This document shows, piece by piece, positions 8,809 to 17,090 of a stretch of 64,000 bases of DNA. Source of the stretch: Pseudomonadota bacterium (GTDB lineage Bacteria > Pseudomonadota > Alphaproteobacteria > Rhodospirillales > Magnetospirillaceae); the NCBI GenBank assembly GCA_021793155.1, contig JAJYTF010000006.1, forward strand, positions 124,001 through 188,000, in the 5' to 3' direction. The position numbers and the translations under genes are program-made. Every line of letters starts with the position of its first letter. Position 1 is the stretch's first letter. The notes under the pieces were generated by a model. It saw nothing but the letters and a program-made list of their open reading frames with translations, did not search any database and was not told where the DNA came from.

Positions 8809-9608
8809 GCGCCAAAGGTATTGCCGACGAGCGCCCACTGGCCGGGCGGCACGCCGTCGTCACCGGTGGTGGGCGCGGTATCGGGCTTGCCATCGCTGAC
8901 GTGTTGGCCCGCATGGGCGCCGACCTTACCCTGATGGGCCGCAGCCGCTCGACGCTCGAAGAGCGGGCGGCGGAACTGGCCGGTCGTTACGGCAATCGGG
9001 TCGCCGCCCAGGTGATCGACGTCACCGATCCGGCTCTGATCGAAACAGGGTTCGCCGCTGCCGCCGCCCGCCTGGGACCGATCGGCGTCCTGGTCAACAA
9101 TGCCGGCGTGGCCCGTGCAGCGCCGTTCGGCAAGACCGACCTGACCTTCTGGCAGGAGGTGATGGCGGTCGATCTTACCGGTGCCTTCCTTTGCATTCGC
9201 CAAGTGCTGCCCGGTATGGCCGCTGGTGGCTTCGGCCGCATCGTCAATGTCGCCTCGACCGCCGGGCTGACCGGCTTTCCCTATATCAGCGCCTATTGCG
9301 CCGCCAAGCACGGCCTGATCGGCCTGACGCGAGCGCTGGCGCGCGAAGTGGCCCGCCAGCCGATCACGGTCAACGCGGTCTGCCCGGGCTATACGGATAC
9401 CGACATTGTCGGCGCGGCCCTCGACAACATCGCCGCCAAGACCGGCCGCAGCCGCGACGAAGCCCTTGCCGAACTGGTGGCCCACAACCCGCAGGGCCGC
9501 CTGATCGAGCCGCGCGAGGTTGCCGAGGCGGTAGCCTGGCTATGCCTGCCGGCTTCGGCGTCGGTCACCGGACAGAGCATCCTGGTTGCCGGCGGCGAGC
9601 TGATGTGA
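8805..9608 (+). CDS. SDR-family oxidoreductase (second in operon)
   Basis: 267 residues. NAD(P)-binding TGGGRGIG (20-27); catalytic triad S151, Y164, K168 in the AYCAAKHG context. Probably a second hydroxyacyl-CoA (or related) dehydrogenase of the same pathway. In clusters for 2-aminobenzoyl-CoA and related thioesters a pair of SDRs next to crotonases is usual, as I recall them. Overlaps the acyl-CoA dehydrogenase stop by ATGA and ends the operon. About 110 bases separate it from the convergent minus-strand gene; I see only a weak 5-bp hairpin there and no convincing terminator. Confidence 0.85.
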   Translation: MSAKGIADERPLAGRHAVVTGGGRGIGLAIADVLARMGADLTLMGRSRSTLEERAAELAGRYGNRVAAQVIDVTDPALIETGFAAAAARLGPIGVLVNNAGVARAAPFGKTDLTFWQEVMAVDLTGAFLCIRQVLPGMAAGGFGRIVNVASTAGLTGFPYISAYCAAKHGLIGLTRALAREVARQPITVNAVCPGYTDTDIVGAALDNIAAKTGRSRDEALAELVAHNPQGRLIEPREVAEAVAWLCLPASASVTGQSILVAGGELM

Positions 9609-9717
9609 CCGCCGGCCTCGGTGCCGGTATTTCGGCGAAGCAGAACACTCAACATTTCCGCCGGATTGCAGCGAAGGACCGCAGGAGAGGCGCGTCTCGA
9701 TGCCCACCACCTCGTGG

Positions 9718-11244
9718 TCATTCCGGAGTGGTCAGCGGCACTCCGAGACCGGCGCGGCGGCGCAGCCAGGGAGAGGGGCGATAGCGCGGGTCCCCGGTCA
9801 GGCGGTGGACGGTTTCCAGCACTTCACGAATGCGGCCGGCCCCCAGGGCGTCGCCCCAGGCCAGGGGCCCCTGCGGATAGCCGAGGCCCAGCGCGACAGC
9901 GCGGTCGATGTCGGCCGGCGTGGCGATCCGTCGGTGCGCGATCTCGCAGGCGATGTTGACGATCATCGCCAGCACCCGTTGAGCAACGAATCCGGCGCTG
10001 TCGCGGATCAGGCTGACGGTGTGGCCGGCGCGCGCCAGGACGCCCAGCCCTGCATCGCGAAACGCCGGAGCGGTAACCAGGGTTGGCATCGCCACCCGGC
10101 GGCCTTCGAAGCCGAACAGCGGGTCCACCGCCAGCGTGTGTCGCGGGTCCAGCCCCTCGGCCAGCGCGGTGGTGGTCGCGTCGGCGCCCAACGGGGTTGT
10201 CAGGCAAAGGCTCGCCGCGCCCGGTCGTTCGCCGGGATCGAGCTGGACGCCGGCGGCGGCCAGCGCCGAGGCCAGCCGTTCTCCCTCGGCAGGGTGGGTG
10301 CGGCTGACCCAGGCCATCATCTCCGGCGCATCCGGTAATCCGGCCTCGGGCGGTCGGACGATGGTGCCTTCGCGATATTCATAAAAGCCTCGCCCCGTCT
10401 TGCGGCCCATCAGTCCGGCTTGCACGCGCTGCCGCGCCGTGGGCGAGGGGCGATAACGCGGCTCGTGCATGAACTGCGCGTAAAGGGAATCCATTACAGC
10501 CGCCGAGATGTCGAGGCCGACCAGGTCGAACAGCTCGAACGGTCCCATGCGGAAACCGGCCTGCTCGACCAGGATGCGGTCGATGGTAGGGGCATCGGCG
10601 ACGCCCTCGTCCAGCAGCCGCAAGGCCTCGGGGCCGTATCCGCGGCCCGCGTGGTTGACGATGAAGCCGGGGCTATCGCTGGCGGCGACCGCGGCATGGC
10701 CCATGCGCGTGCCCAGAGCCCGCAGGAAGGCTGCCACGCCGGGATCAGTGCGGCAGCCGCTCACCACCTCGACGATGCGCATCAACGGCACCGGATTGAA
10801 GAAGTGGAAGCCGGCGACCCGCTCGGGGTGGCGACATGCGGCGGCGATGGCGGTCACCGACAGCGATGAGGTGTTGGTGGCCAGCACGCAATCGGGCGCC
10901 ACCTCTTCCTCCAGTCGGACGAACAATGCCTGCTTGGCGGCCAGGTCCTCGGCGATGGCTTCGACCACCACGGCACAACCGAGAAAATGTGGATCGGCCG
11001 GAGCGTCGAGGCGGGCGGCGGCAGCAGCGGCGGCATCCGCGGTCATCTTGCCTTTGGCGGCCAGCCTGGCGAAGGTTTCGGCCACCCCCGCCCGCGCTTC
11101 CGCGGCCGCTTGCGGCCGCGCGTCGGCCAGCAGGACGCGGCAACCCGCGGCGGCGGCCAACTGCGCGATGCCGCGACCCATGGTGCCGCTGCCGACGATG
11201 CCGACCGTGAGGTCGGCGGTATCCGCCGATATGGGCATGGTCAT
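9718..11244 (-). CDS. 3-hydroxyacyl-CoA dehydrogenase, PaaH/PaaC-like two-module form
   Basis: 508 residues. N-terminal Rossmann domain with GSGTMG (18-23), then the family motif HFFNPVPLMRIVEVV, and SPGFIVNHAGRGYG opening the first C-terminal domain. A second C-terminal module begins around SAGFVAQRV and ends with LGYPQGPLAWGDALG. This duplicated arrangement and length match the phenylacetate-pathway 3-hydroxyadipyl-CoA dehydrogenases. It likely acts after ring opening, on a linear dicarboxyl-CoA. Coupled to the upstream hydratase by ATGA overlap (11241-11244); the pair runs divergently from the TetR gene. Confidence 0.88.
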   Translation of the reverse strand: MTMPISADTADLTVGIVGSGTMGRGIAQLAAAAGCRVLLADARPQAAAEARAGVAETFARLAAKGKMTADAAAAAAARLDAPADPHFLGCAVVVEAIAEDLAAKQALFVRLEEEVAPDCVLATNTSSLSVTAIAAACRHPERVAGFHFFNPVPLMRIVEVVSGCRTDPGVAAFLRALGTRMGHAAVAASDSPGFIVNHAGRGYGPEALRLLDEGVADAPTIDRILVEQAGFRMGPFELFDLVGLDISAAVMDSLYAQFMHEPRYRPSPTARQRVQAGLMGRKTGRGFYEYREGTIVRPPEAGLPDAPEMMAWVSRTHPAEGERLASALAAAGVQLDPGERPGAASLCLTTPLGADATTTALAEGLDPRHTLAVDPLFGFEGRRVAMPTLVTAPAFRDAGLGVLARAGHTVSLIRDSAGFVAQRVLAMIVNIACEIAHRRIATPADIDRAVALGLGYPQGPLAWGDALGAGRIREVLETVHRLTGDPRYRPSPWLRRRAGLGVPLTTPE

Positions 11245-12026
11245 CGTCCCTCGTAGCTGGGCCGGCGACGTTCAAGGAAGGCCTGCATTCCTTCCTTCTG
11301 GTCGTGGCTGTCGAATAGCAGCTGGAACGCCTTGCGCTCCAGCATCAGCGCCGTTTCCAGCGGGGCGTCGGCGCCGGCCAGCAGCACTTCCTTGATCTGC
11401 CGGACCGCCAGGGGCGGTTGACCGGCGATGGTCTCGGCCAAGGCCAGTGCCGTCGGCAGCACCTCGGCATCGGCGACCACCTCGCTGACCAGCCCCATCG
11501 CCTCGGCCGCACGGGCGCCGACCGGCTTGCCGGTCAGCAGCATCTTCATCGCCTTGAACTTTCCCACCGCCCGAACCAGCCGCTGGGTGCCGCCGGCCCC
11601 GGGCATGATGCCGACGCGCACCTCGGGTTGGCCGAACTGGGCCGATTCGCCGGCGATAATGATATCGGCGTGCATGGCCAGTTCGCAGCCGCCGCCCAAC
11701 GCATAGCCGCAGACGCCGGCGACCACCGGCTTCGGGCATTGGGCGATGGCCCGCCACAACAGGTGGGTCTGTCGCAGCATGATGTCGACGGCGCCGGCAT
11801 CGGCCATTTCGCGGATATCCGCACCCGCCGCGAAGACATCGTCACTCCCGGCCAGCACCACGCAACGGATGCCGTCATCGGCGGCGGCTTCTTCGAATGC
11901 GGTGGCCAGCGCCTGCCGTACCGCCGTGTTGAGGGCATTCCGGGCCTCGGGTCGGTTGAGGCGAATGAGCAGGATCCCGTTGCTCGGCCGTTCTTGGATC
12001 ACATCAGGCATGGGTGCTCGCGGCAA
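11241..12026 (-). CDS. Enoyl-CoA hydratase, PaaF-like (crotonase 3)
   Basis: 261 residues from ATG 12026; an in-frame ATG five codons later is also possible. A full hydratase: oxyanion motif VFAAGADIREM (64-74), E115 in GGGCELAM and E135 in FGQPEVRVGI, then PGAGGTQRL. It resembles PaaF-type 2,3-dehydroadipyl-CoA hydratases and precedes a PaaH-like dehydrogenase, so the two probably form the lower beta-oxidation step of the pathway. Transcribed leftward from the operator at 12077-12094, with TTGACG at 12103-12108 (read on the minus strand) as likely -35. Confidence 0.88.
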   Translation of the reverse strand: MPRAPMPDVIQERPSNGILLIRLNRPEARNALNTAVRQALATAFEEAAADDGIRCVVLAGSDDVFAAGADIREMADAGAVDIMLRQTHLLWRAIAQCPKPVVAGVCGYALGGGCELAMHADIIIAGESAQFGQPEVRVGIMPGAGGTQRLVRAVGKFKAMKMLLTGKPVGARAAEAMGLVSEVVADAEVLPTALALAETIAGQPPLAVRQIKEVLLAGADAPLETALMLERKAFQLLFDSHDQKEGMQAFLERRRPSYEGR

Positions 12027-12050
12027 TTGTGGTGGCGGCGCCTTTCGACC

Positions 12051-12108
12051 TTGTACAGGGTCTCATATTGCGCTAATGAATGATTGTTCATTCGGTTTGT
12101 TCCGTCAA
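12051..12108. promoter_or_regulatory. Divergent promoter region with TetR operator (12077-12094)
   Basis: TGAATGA-TTGT-TCATTCG at 12077-12094 is the regulon palindrome with one terminal mismatch. On the minus strand a TTGACG hexamer (12103-12108) begins 14 bases before the operator, the same spacing as at the ligase promoter. The operator would then cover the -10 of the hydratase/dehydrogenase operon. On the plus strand TTGTAC (12051-12056), 17 bases and TAATGA (12074-12079) could drive tetR, giving autoregulation. Confidence 0.75.
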
Positions 12109-12190
12109 TTGCCGAATGACGGAAGCCTCACCGATTGACGGCGGGACATGTTCGGAGTACTGGAGCCGTCGGCGAAAAGGGGAGATGGCG

Positions 12191-12904
12191 ATGGTTACAA
12201 ATATTGCTCCCGAGGTGACCAGCCAGGTGACAGACGAGGCATTGGTCCAGCGTCGTCGCGCCCAGTTCGTCGCAGCCGCCGTGGAGCTGTTCTCCAGCCA
12301 GGGCTATTACCGCACCACCATCCAGGACATCGCGCGCAAAGCCGGCGTCAGCAGCGGACTTATCTATCAGTACGTCCGCGACAAGGAAGATGTGCTCCTG
12401 CTCTCGCTGCTCAGCGTTCTCGATTCGTATAAGCAGGAAATACCACAGGCTCTGGCCGGGCTCACCGATCCTCTGGAACGGTGCTGTGTGGCAATCGACG
12501 CGTATTGCCGTGTGGTTGACCAGCGCCGCGAGGCCACCGTATTGGCGTATCGCTCGACCAAGTCGCTGTCGGCCGACCGTCGCGCCCTGATCAAGGTGTC
12601 GGAACTGGAAAGCAACGACCTGATCGCCGCCTGCCTGAGGGACTGTATCGCGAAGGGCGTGTTCCGTGAAGTCAATGTCGAACTTGTCACCTATCAACTG
12701 GTGACCTTCGCTCACACCTGGGCGCTGAAGCACTGGCGGCTCAAGGAATTGAGCACCCTCGATGGATATATCGAGCAGGGTATCGATTTCTTTACCCAGG
12801 CCCTGTTGACGCCCAAGGGCTGGCGGCAATACCGCAAGCTCCTGGAAAGTCGCCATTCGAAGGCCGACTTCCGGTCACGACCGGAAAATCCGGCGGCAGA
12901 ATAG
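12191..12904 (+). CDS. TetR/AcrR-family transcriptional regulator of the CoA-catabolic regulon
   Basis: 237 residues from ATG 12191, placed 7 bases after AGGGGA; ATG 12185 or 12116 are alternatives. N-terminal TetR DNA-binding domain with helix-turn-helix at about 43-62 (TIQDIARKAGVSSGLIYQYV). The C-terminal ligand/dimer domain is helical with several Cys and Trp. Inferred to repress all four operator-bearing promoters between 5.2 and 14.9 kb, with a pathway acyl-CoA as inducer. The operator it would read matches the consensus I recall for Bacillus subtilis FadR (TGAATGAMTANTCATTCA), another acyl-CoA-responsive TetR protein. Effector and direct binding are not shown by sequence. Confidence 0.9.
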   Translation: MVTNIAPEVTSQVTDEALVQRRRAQFVAAAVELFSSQGYYRTTIQDIARKAGVSSGLIYQYVRDKEDVLLLSLLSVLDSYKQEIPQALAGLTDPLERCCVAIDAYCRVVDQRREATVLAYRSTKSLSADRRALIKVSELESNDLIAACLRDCIAKGVFREVNVELVTYQLVTFAHTWALKHWRLKELSTLDGYIEQGIDFFTQALLTPKGWRQYRKLLESRHSKADFRSRPENPAAE

Positions 12905-12914
12905 ACCGTCCGCC

Positions 12915-12941
12915 ATCGGCCGTCCGCCTCGGCGGGCCGAT
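12915..12941 (+). terminator. Hairpin after tetR
   Basis: ATCGGCC (12915-12921) pairs with GGCCGAT (12935-12941), with further pairing inside the loop. Begins 11 bases after the tetR stop. No T-run follows, so termination strength is uncertain. Confidence 0.4.
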
Positions 12942-12956
12942 GTTCCCGGATCTGAC

Positions 12957-13013
12957 TGTCATCCCGAAAGAAGCCAGGGATCTCGTGGGAGCAACGAGAC
13001 CCTTCCTCCCTGC
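12957..13013. repeat. Degenerate copy of the GTCATCC...GGATGAC dispersed repeat
   Basis: Begins TGTCATCCCGA and contains AGGGATCTCGT (12977-12987) paired with ACGAGACCCT (12994-13003). It resembles the elements at 40449 and 47597, but the closing GGATGACA end is not present, so this copy looks decayed or truncated. Confidence 0.5.
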
Positions 13014-13099
13014 CGTCGTCAGAACGATAGCGGGGTTTTGTTTCCTGTTGGTGCGATGAGATGGCATCGGCTGGCTGCGCGCCGCTTGACGGATACGTC

Positions 13100-13131
13100 T
13101 TGACGCCCATTTCTGAATGAATAATCATTCA
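13100..13131 (+). promoter_or_regulatory. Ligase promoter with perfect TetR operator
   Basis: TGAATGA-ATAA-TCATTCA at 13114-13131 has perfect 7-bp arms. TTGACG (13100-13105) is a -35 candidate with TAATCA (13122-13127) as -10 at 16-bp spacing, so the operator overlaps the -10. Another TTGACG lies at 13086. The downstream flank GTCAAC is shared with the promoter at 5180. Confidence 0.8.
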
Positions 13132-13163
13132 GTCAACGTCAAGGCCACTCGAGGAGAACGACG

Positions 13164-14807
13164 ATGCGCTTGCCCGGCGGCGTCCCCACCGCACACCAAG
13201 ACCTGTTCGTGCGCGAACTGCTGCCGCCGGCCGAATTGTGGCCGGTGTTCGACTATTCGGCCGCCCATCTCAGCCGCTATCCGGACCGGCTCAACGCCGC
13301 CGCCGTACTGGCCGACGGCGCCGTGGCCGAGGGGTTCGGCGGCAAGGCGGCCTTTCATTTCCTGGACGGCACCTGGACCTATGCGCATCTCCTCGACCGG
13401 GCCGAGCGGATTGCCCGCGTCCTGGTCGAGGACTTTGGCCTGGTGCCGGGCGGGCGCGTGCTGATGCGCTCGGCCAATACCCCGATGTTGGCCGCCTGCT
13501 GGCTGGCGGTGCTGAAGGCCGGGGGCATCTGTGTCACCACCATGCCCCTGCTGCGGGCCCGCGAGATCGTCTACATCCTCGACAAGGCACAGGTCGCTAT
13601 CGCCTTATGCGAGCTGGATCTGGCCGAAGAGATGGAGTTGGCGCGGGCCCAGGTCGGCGGACTGAAACATGTCGCCTATTTCACCGCGCTGGGCCGCGGC
13701 GAGCACCCGGATGCCACGCTGGACCGCGCAGCTGAGCGGAAGCCTGCCGGATTCGGCAATGTGGAAACCGCCGCCGACGATGTGGCGCTGATCACCTTCA
13801 CGTCGGGCACCACCGGCACGCCGAAAGGGGCCATTCACTTCCACAGGGACATACTGGCATCCAGCGATTGCTGGCCCCAGGTCTATACCATCGAGCCGGA
13901 CGAGGTGGTCTGCGGCTCGCCCTCGATGGCCTTCACCTACGGCCTGGCCGCCTTCCTCATGTATCCGCTGCGCTACCGCGCCACTGCCGCGTTGTGCCCG
14001 CGGCCGACCCCCGAATTCATTCTCGATGCGATCCAGCGTCACCGGGTCACCAGCCTCTATGCGGTGCCCACCTCGTTCCACGCCATGCTCCAGGAAACTG
14101 GTCGCTACGACATCTCGAGCCTGAAAAAATGCACGTCGGCCGGCGAACATCTGCGGCAGCAGCTGTGGGAGGGATGGCGCGACACCACCGGCCTGAAGAT
14201 CGTCAACGGCCTCGGGATGACCGAAATGCTCACCCATTTCGTCTCGGAAATGCCGAATGTGGAGCGGATCGGCTCCACCGGCCGCGCGGTGCCGGGCTAT
14301 ACGGTCACCCTGCTGGATGATGACTTCAACCCTCTGCCCCCCGGCAGCCGGGGCAGGCTGGGGGTGCGCGGGCCCACCGGCGGGCGCTACCTGGGTGATC
14401 CCGAGCGCCAGAAGATTTTCGTGCGCAATGGCTGGAACGTCACCGGCGACATCATGGAGCAGGATGCCGATGGCTGGCTGTGGTACGTCGACCGCTCCGA
14501 CGACATGATCATCTCGGCCGGCTACAACATCTCGGCCCAAGAGGTCGAACGGGTGCTGCTCGACCATCCCAAGGTCGCCGAATGTGCGGTGGTCGGTGTG
14601 CCGGACCCGGTCCGCGGCAACATCGTTCGCGCCTGCGTCGTGCTCGAGGATCGCCGTCAGGAAAGCGAGCAGACCGCCCGGGAACTCCAGGACTATGTGA
14701 AAGCGACCATCGCCCCCTACAAATATCCGCGCGACGTGCGCTTCCTGGAAGCCCTGCCGCGTACGCTGACCGGCAAGATCCAGCGTTACCTCTTGCGTCA
14801 ACCGTGA
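13164..14807 (+). CDS. Carboxylate-CoA ligase, 2-aminobenzoate/benzoate-CoA ligase family
   Basis: 547 residues, ANL superfamily. ATP P-loop FTSGTTGTPKG (212-222), adenylate motif NGLGMTEM, hinge/C-domain YNISAQEVE and catalytic Lys538 in LTGKIQRY. The N-terminal pattern (AHQDLFVRELLPPAELWP, then a Tyr-Pro-Asp-Arg-Leu-Asn segment) fits the 2-aminobenzoate-CoA ligase branch as I know it. It would activate the imported acid with ATP and CoA, the first step of the pathway. GAGGAG ribosome site at 13151-13156. Transcribed alone from an operator-controlled promoter. Substrate within aromatic/alicyclic acids is inference. Confidence 0.88.
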   Translation: MRLPGGVPTAHQDLFVRELLPPAELWPVFDYSAAHLSRYPDRLNAAAVLADGAVAEGFGGKAAFHFLDGTWTYAHLLDRAERIARVLVEDFGLVPGGRVLMRSANTPMLAACWLAVLKAGGICVTTMPLLRAREIVYILDKAQVAIALCELDLAEEMELARAQVGGLKHVAYFTALGRGEHPDATLDRAAERKPAGFGNVETAADDVALITFTSGTTGTPKGAIHFHRDILASSDCWPQVYTIEPDEVVCGSPSMAFTYGLAAFLMYPLRYRATAALCPRPTPEFILDAIQRHRVTSLYAVPTSFHAMLQETGRYDISSLKKCTSAGEHLRQQLWEGWRDTTGLKIVNGLGMTEMLTHFVSEMPNVERIGSTGRAVPGYTVTLLDDDFNPLPPGSRGRLGVRGPTGGRYLGDPERQKIFVRNGWNVTGDIMEQDADGWLWYVDRSDDMIISAGYNISAQEVERVLLDHPKVAECAVVGVPDPVRGNIVRACVVLEDRRQESEQTARELQDYVKATIAPYKYPRDVRFLEALPRTLTGKIQRYLLRQP

Positions 14808-14828
14808 GGCCGGAGGAATACCGCTACG

Positions 14829-14853
14829 CTCCCCTGCTCGCTTGACAGGGGAG
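14829..14853 (+). terminator. Hairpin after the ligase, overlapping the next promoter
   Basis: CTCCCCTG (14829-14836) and CAGGGGAG (14846-14853) form a perfect 8-bp stem with a 9-base loop, 21 bases after the ligase stop. The loop and right arm contain the TTGACA -35 of the transporter promoter. Short T content (TATTG) follows. Confidence 0.5.
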
Positions 14854-14874
14854 TATTGAATGAACCATCATTCA
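14842..14874 (+). promoter_or_regulatory. ABC-importer promoter with TetR operator
   Basis: TGAATGA-ACCA-TCATTCA at 14857-14874 has perfect arms. TTGACA (14842-14847) begins 15 bases before it, as in the other regulon promoters, so the operator covers the -10. A leader of about 95 bases precedes the binding-protein gene. Confidence 0.78.
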
Positions 14875-14970
14875 GCAAAGTGCGGGATACTACGGTGGGT
14901 CGAGGATAATAGTCCCGGCCCGTAAGACCCCCGGCGGTCCGCCGTCCCGCTTCATTCCAAGGAGGAAACG

Positions 14971-16164
14971 ATGCGTAGGCTGCAGTCGGTATGTGGAATG
15001 CTGATCGGCGCGGCGGCGATTTTGTCGCCTGCCCTGTCGTCGGCGGCCGAGACGGTCAAGGTCGGCGTGATCCTGGGATTTTCAGGGCAGGCATCGGCTT
15101 CGGTCGACCAGATGGACAAGGCCATCAATCTGTATGTGAAACAGCATCAGAGCGAACTCGGCGACGTGAAACTTGAACTGATCCGCCGCGACGACACCGG
15201 TCCCAACCCCGATATGGCCCGCCGCCTGGCGCAGGAACTGATCACCCGCGACAAGGTCAACATCCTGACGGGCTTCTTCTATACGCCCAATGCCAACGCC
15301 GTGGCACCGCTGGCCACCGAGGCGAAAGTGCCGATGGTGATCATGAATGCGGCGACCTCATCCACCATGCGCCTGTCGCCCTACGTGGTCCGTGTCTCGA
15401 TGACTCAATGGCAGCAGAGCTATCCGCTCGGCCAGTGGGCGGCCAAGCAGGGGGTGAAGCGCGCCTATGTGGCGGTGACCGACTATGGGCCCGGCCATGA
15501 TGCCGAGGCCGCGTTTGCCAAGGGCTTCACCGAAGCAGGGGGGCAGATTGTCGGTTCGGTGCGAATGCCGCTCAAGAATCCCGATTTCATTCCCTTTCTG
15601 CAACGCATCAAGGACGAGAAGCCCGAAGCCCTGTTCGCCTTCGTACCCGGCAGCAAGGATGCCACCGCGCTGATGAAGGCCTATACCGAGTTGGGGCTGG
15701 CGCAAGCCGGGGTCCGCCTGATCGCCGCAGGTGACTGCGTCCCGGACAACGAATTGGAAAGCATGGGTGACGTGCCCCCCGGCGTGGTCACCATGGGCTA
15801 TTATTCTGCGGCGGCCACCCGTCCGCAGAACAAGGCGTTCGTTGCCGCCTGGAAGAAGGAATATGGGCCGGACTCCCTTCCCAGCCCCTTCGCCGTCGGT
15901 GCCTATGACGGGATGGCCGCCATCTTCTACGTGATCGAGAAGCAGCACGGCAAGATCGACCCCGACGCCACCATGGCACTGCTCAAAGGGTGGCGAAATG
16001 ACGACAGCCCGCGCGGTCCGGTGATGATCGACCCGGAAACCCGCGACGTGGTGCAGAACATGTATATCCGCAAGCTGGAGCGGGTCGACGGCAAGCTGGC
16101 CAATGTGGAGACCGAGACCATTCCCATGGTGAAGGATCCCTGGCCGCGGCTGAATCCGCAGTAA
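14971..16164 (+). CDS. ABC transporter periplasmic substrate-binding protein (Leu/Ile/Val type)
   Basis: 397 residues. Signal peptide with MRRLQ n-region and hydrophobic core, probable cleavage near residue 26 (LSSAA/ET). The mature part starts VKVGVILGFSGQASAS, the type I periplasmic binding-protein fold used for branched-chain amino acids and aromatic or dicarboxylic acids. AAGGAGG precedes the ATG. First gene of a complete five-gene importer. Its presence under the same operator as the CoA ligase suggests it binds the acid that the ligase activates, rather than leucine. Confidence 0.88.
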   Translation: MRRLQSVCGMLIGAAAILSPALSSAAETVKVGVILGFSGQASASVDQMDKAINLYVKQHQSELGDVKLELIRRDDTGPNPDMARRLAQELITRDKVNILTGFFYTPNANAVAPLATEAKVPMVIMNAATSSTMRLSPYVVRVSMTQWQQSYPLGQWAAKQGVKRAYVAVTDYGPGHDAEAAFAKGFTEAGGQIVGSVRMPLKNPDFIPFLQRIKDEKPEALFAFVPGSKDATALMKAYTELGLAQAGVRLIAAGDCVPDNELESMGDVPPGVVTMGYYSAAATRPQNKAFVAAWKKEYGPDSLPSPFAVGAYDGMAAIFYVIEKQHGKIDPDATMALLKGWRNDDSPRGPVMIDPETRDVVQNMYIRKLERVDGKLANVETETIPMVKDPWPRLNPQ

Positions 16165-16216
16165 CCTCGCGCCATCCGCCCCAGGTCGACCGCAGCTGAG
16201 GAAGGATCAAAGAGCC

Positions 16217-17089
16217 GTGCACGAGTTCATTTCCGCCCTGGTCAGCATCCTGTTTCATGGGCTCGCCTATGCGATGATCCTGTACGTGGTATCGGTAGGC
16301 TTGTCGGTGACCATGGGGCTGATGGGGTTTGCCAACCTCGCGCACGGCGTCTTTGCCATGGCCGGCGGCTATGTGGCGGTCAGCCTGATGAACGGGCTCG
16401 GCCTGCACTTTCCATCGGCTGTGGCGCTGGCCGTCCTGGCGGTGGCGGCGGCCAGCGTGGTGCTCGAGCGGCTGCTCTATGCCCGGCTTTACGGGGCCGG
16501 AGAGATCGAGCAGGTGCTGTTCACCATCGGTCTGATCTTCATCTCCATCGCCGCCGCCAAATTTGCGTTCGGTCCGACGCAGCAGCAACTGGTCCTGCCC
16601 GAAGCCCTGCGTGGCGAGGTGGAGGTCGCCGGCCGGATGTTCCCGACCTACCGCGCCTTCATCATCGTCGTCGGTGCGGCGATCGCCCTCGGATTGTGGT
16701 TGGGCCTCGAACGCAGCCAGTTCGGCGCCCGGGTGCGCGCCGCCGTCGACAACAGGCGGATGGCCCGTTCCGTCGGCATCGACACCAACCTCCTGTTCAG
16801 CCTGACCTTCGCCCTGGGCAGCGGGCTTGCCGCGCTGGGCGGCGCGCTGGGCGGCGAATTGCTGACCATCCATCCCAACTATGCGATCGAACACTTGGTG
16901 TACTTCCTGACGGTCGTCGCCGTGGGCGGCCTTGGTTCGATCCGCGGCCCGTTTCTGGCGGCGGTGCTGCTGGGCGTCGGTGACACCGCCTGCAAATATC
17001 TGCTGCCGGATATCGGCGCCTTCTTCATCTATTTCGCCCTGTTCGCCCTCTTGCTGTGGCGGCCGGCGGGGCTGTTCGGACGGGCCTGA
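16217..17089 (+). CDS. livH: ABC transporter permease, LivH family
   Basis: 290 residues, GTG start after GAGGAAGGAT. About eight hydrophobic helices. The LivH hallmarks are GLMGFANLAHGVFAMAGGY near the N-terminus and GGLGSIRGPFLAAVLLG near the C-terminus. Inner-membrane half of the importer channel; partners are the permease starting at 17091 and the two ATPases. One base separates its stop from the next start. Confidence 0.92.
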   Translation: MHEFISALVSILFHGLAYAMILYVVSVGLSVTMGLMGFANLAHGVFAMAGGYVAVSLMNGLGLHFPSAVALAVLAVAAASVVLERLLYARLYGAGEIEQVLFTIGLIFISIAAAKFAFGPTQQQLVLPEALRGEVEVAGRMFPTYRAFIIVVGAAIALGLWLGLERSQFGARVRAAVDNRRMARSVGIDTNLLFSLTFALGSGLAALGGALGGELLTIHPNYAIEHLVYFLTVVAVGGLGSIRGPFLAAVLLGVGDTACKYLLPDIGAFFIYFALFALLLWRPAGLFGRA

Positions 17090-17090
17090 G

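Noticed and set aside
7645-8838. 397-residue minus-strand frame
   Set aside because: Antisense to the acyl-CoA dehydrogenase with intact catalytic Glu374.
13605-14801. 398-residue minus-strand frame
   Set aside because: Antisense to the CoA ligase; composition typical of a shadow frame.
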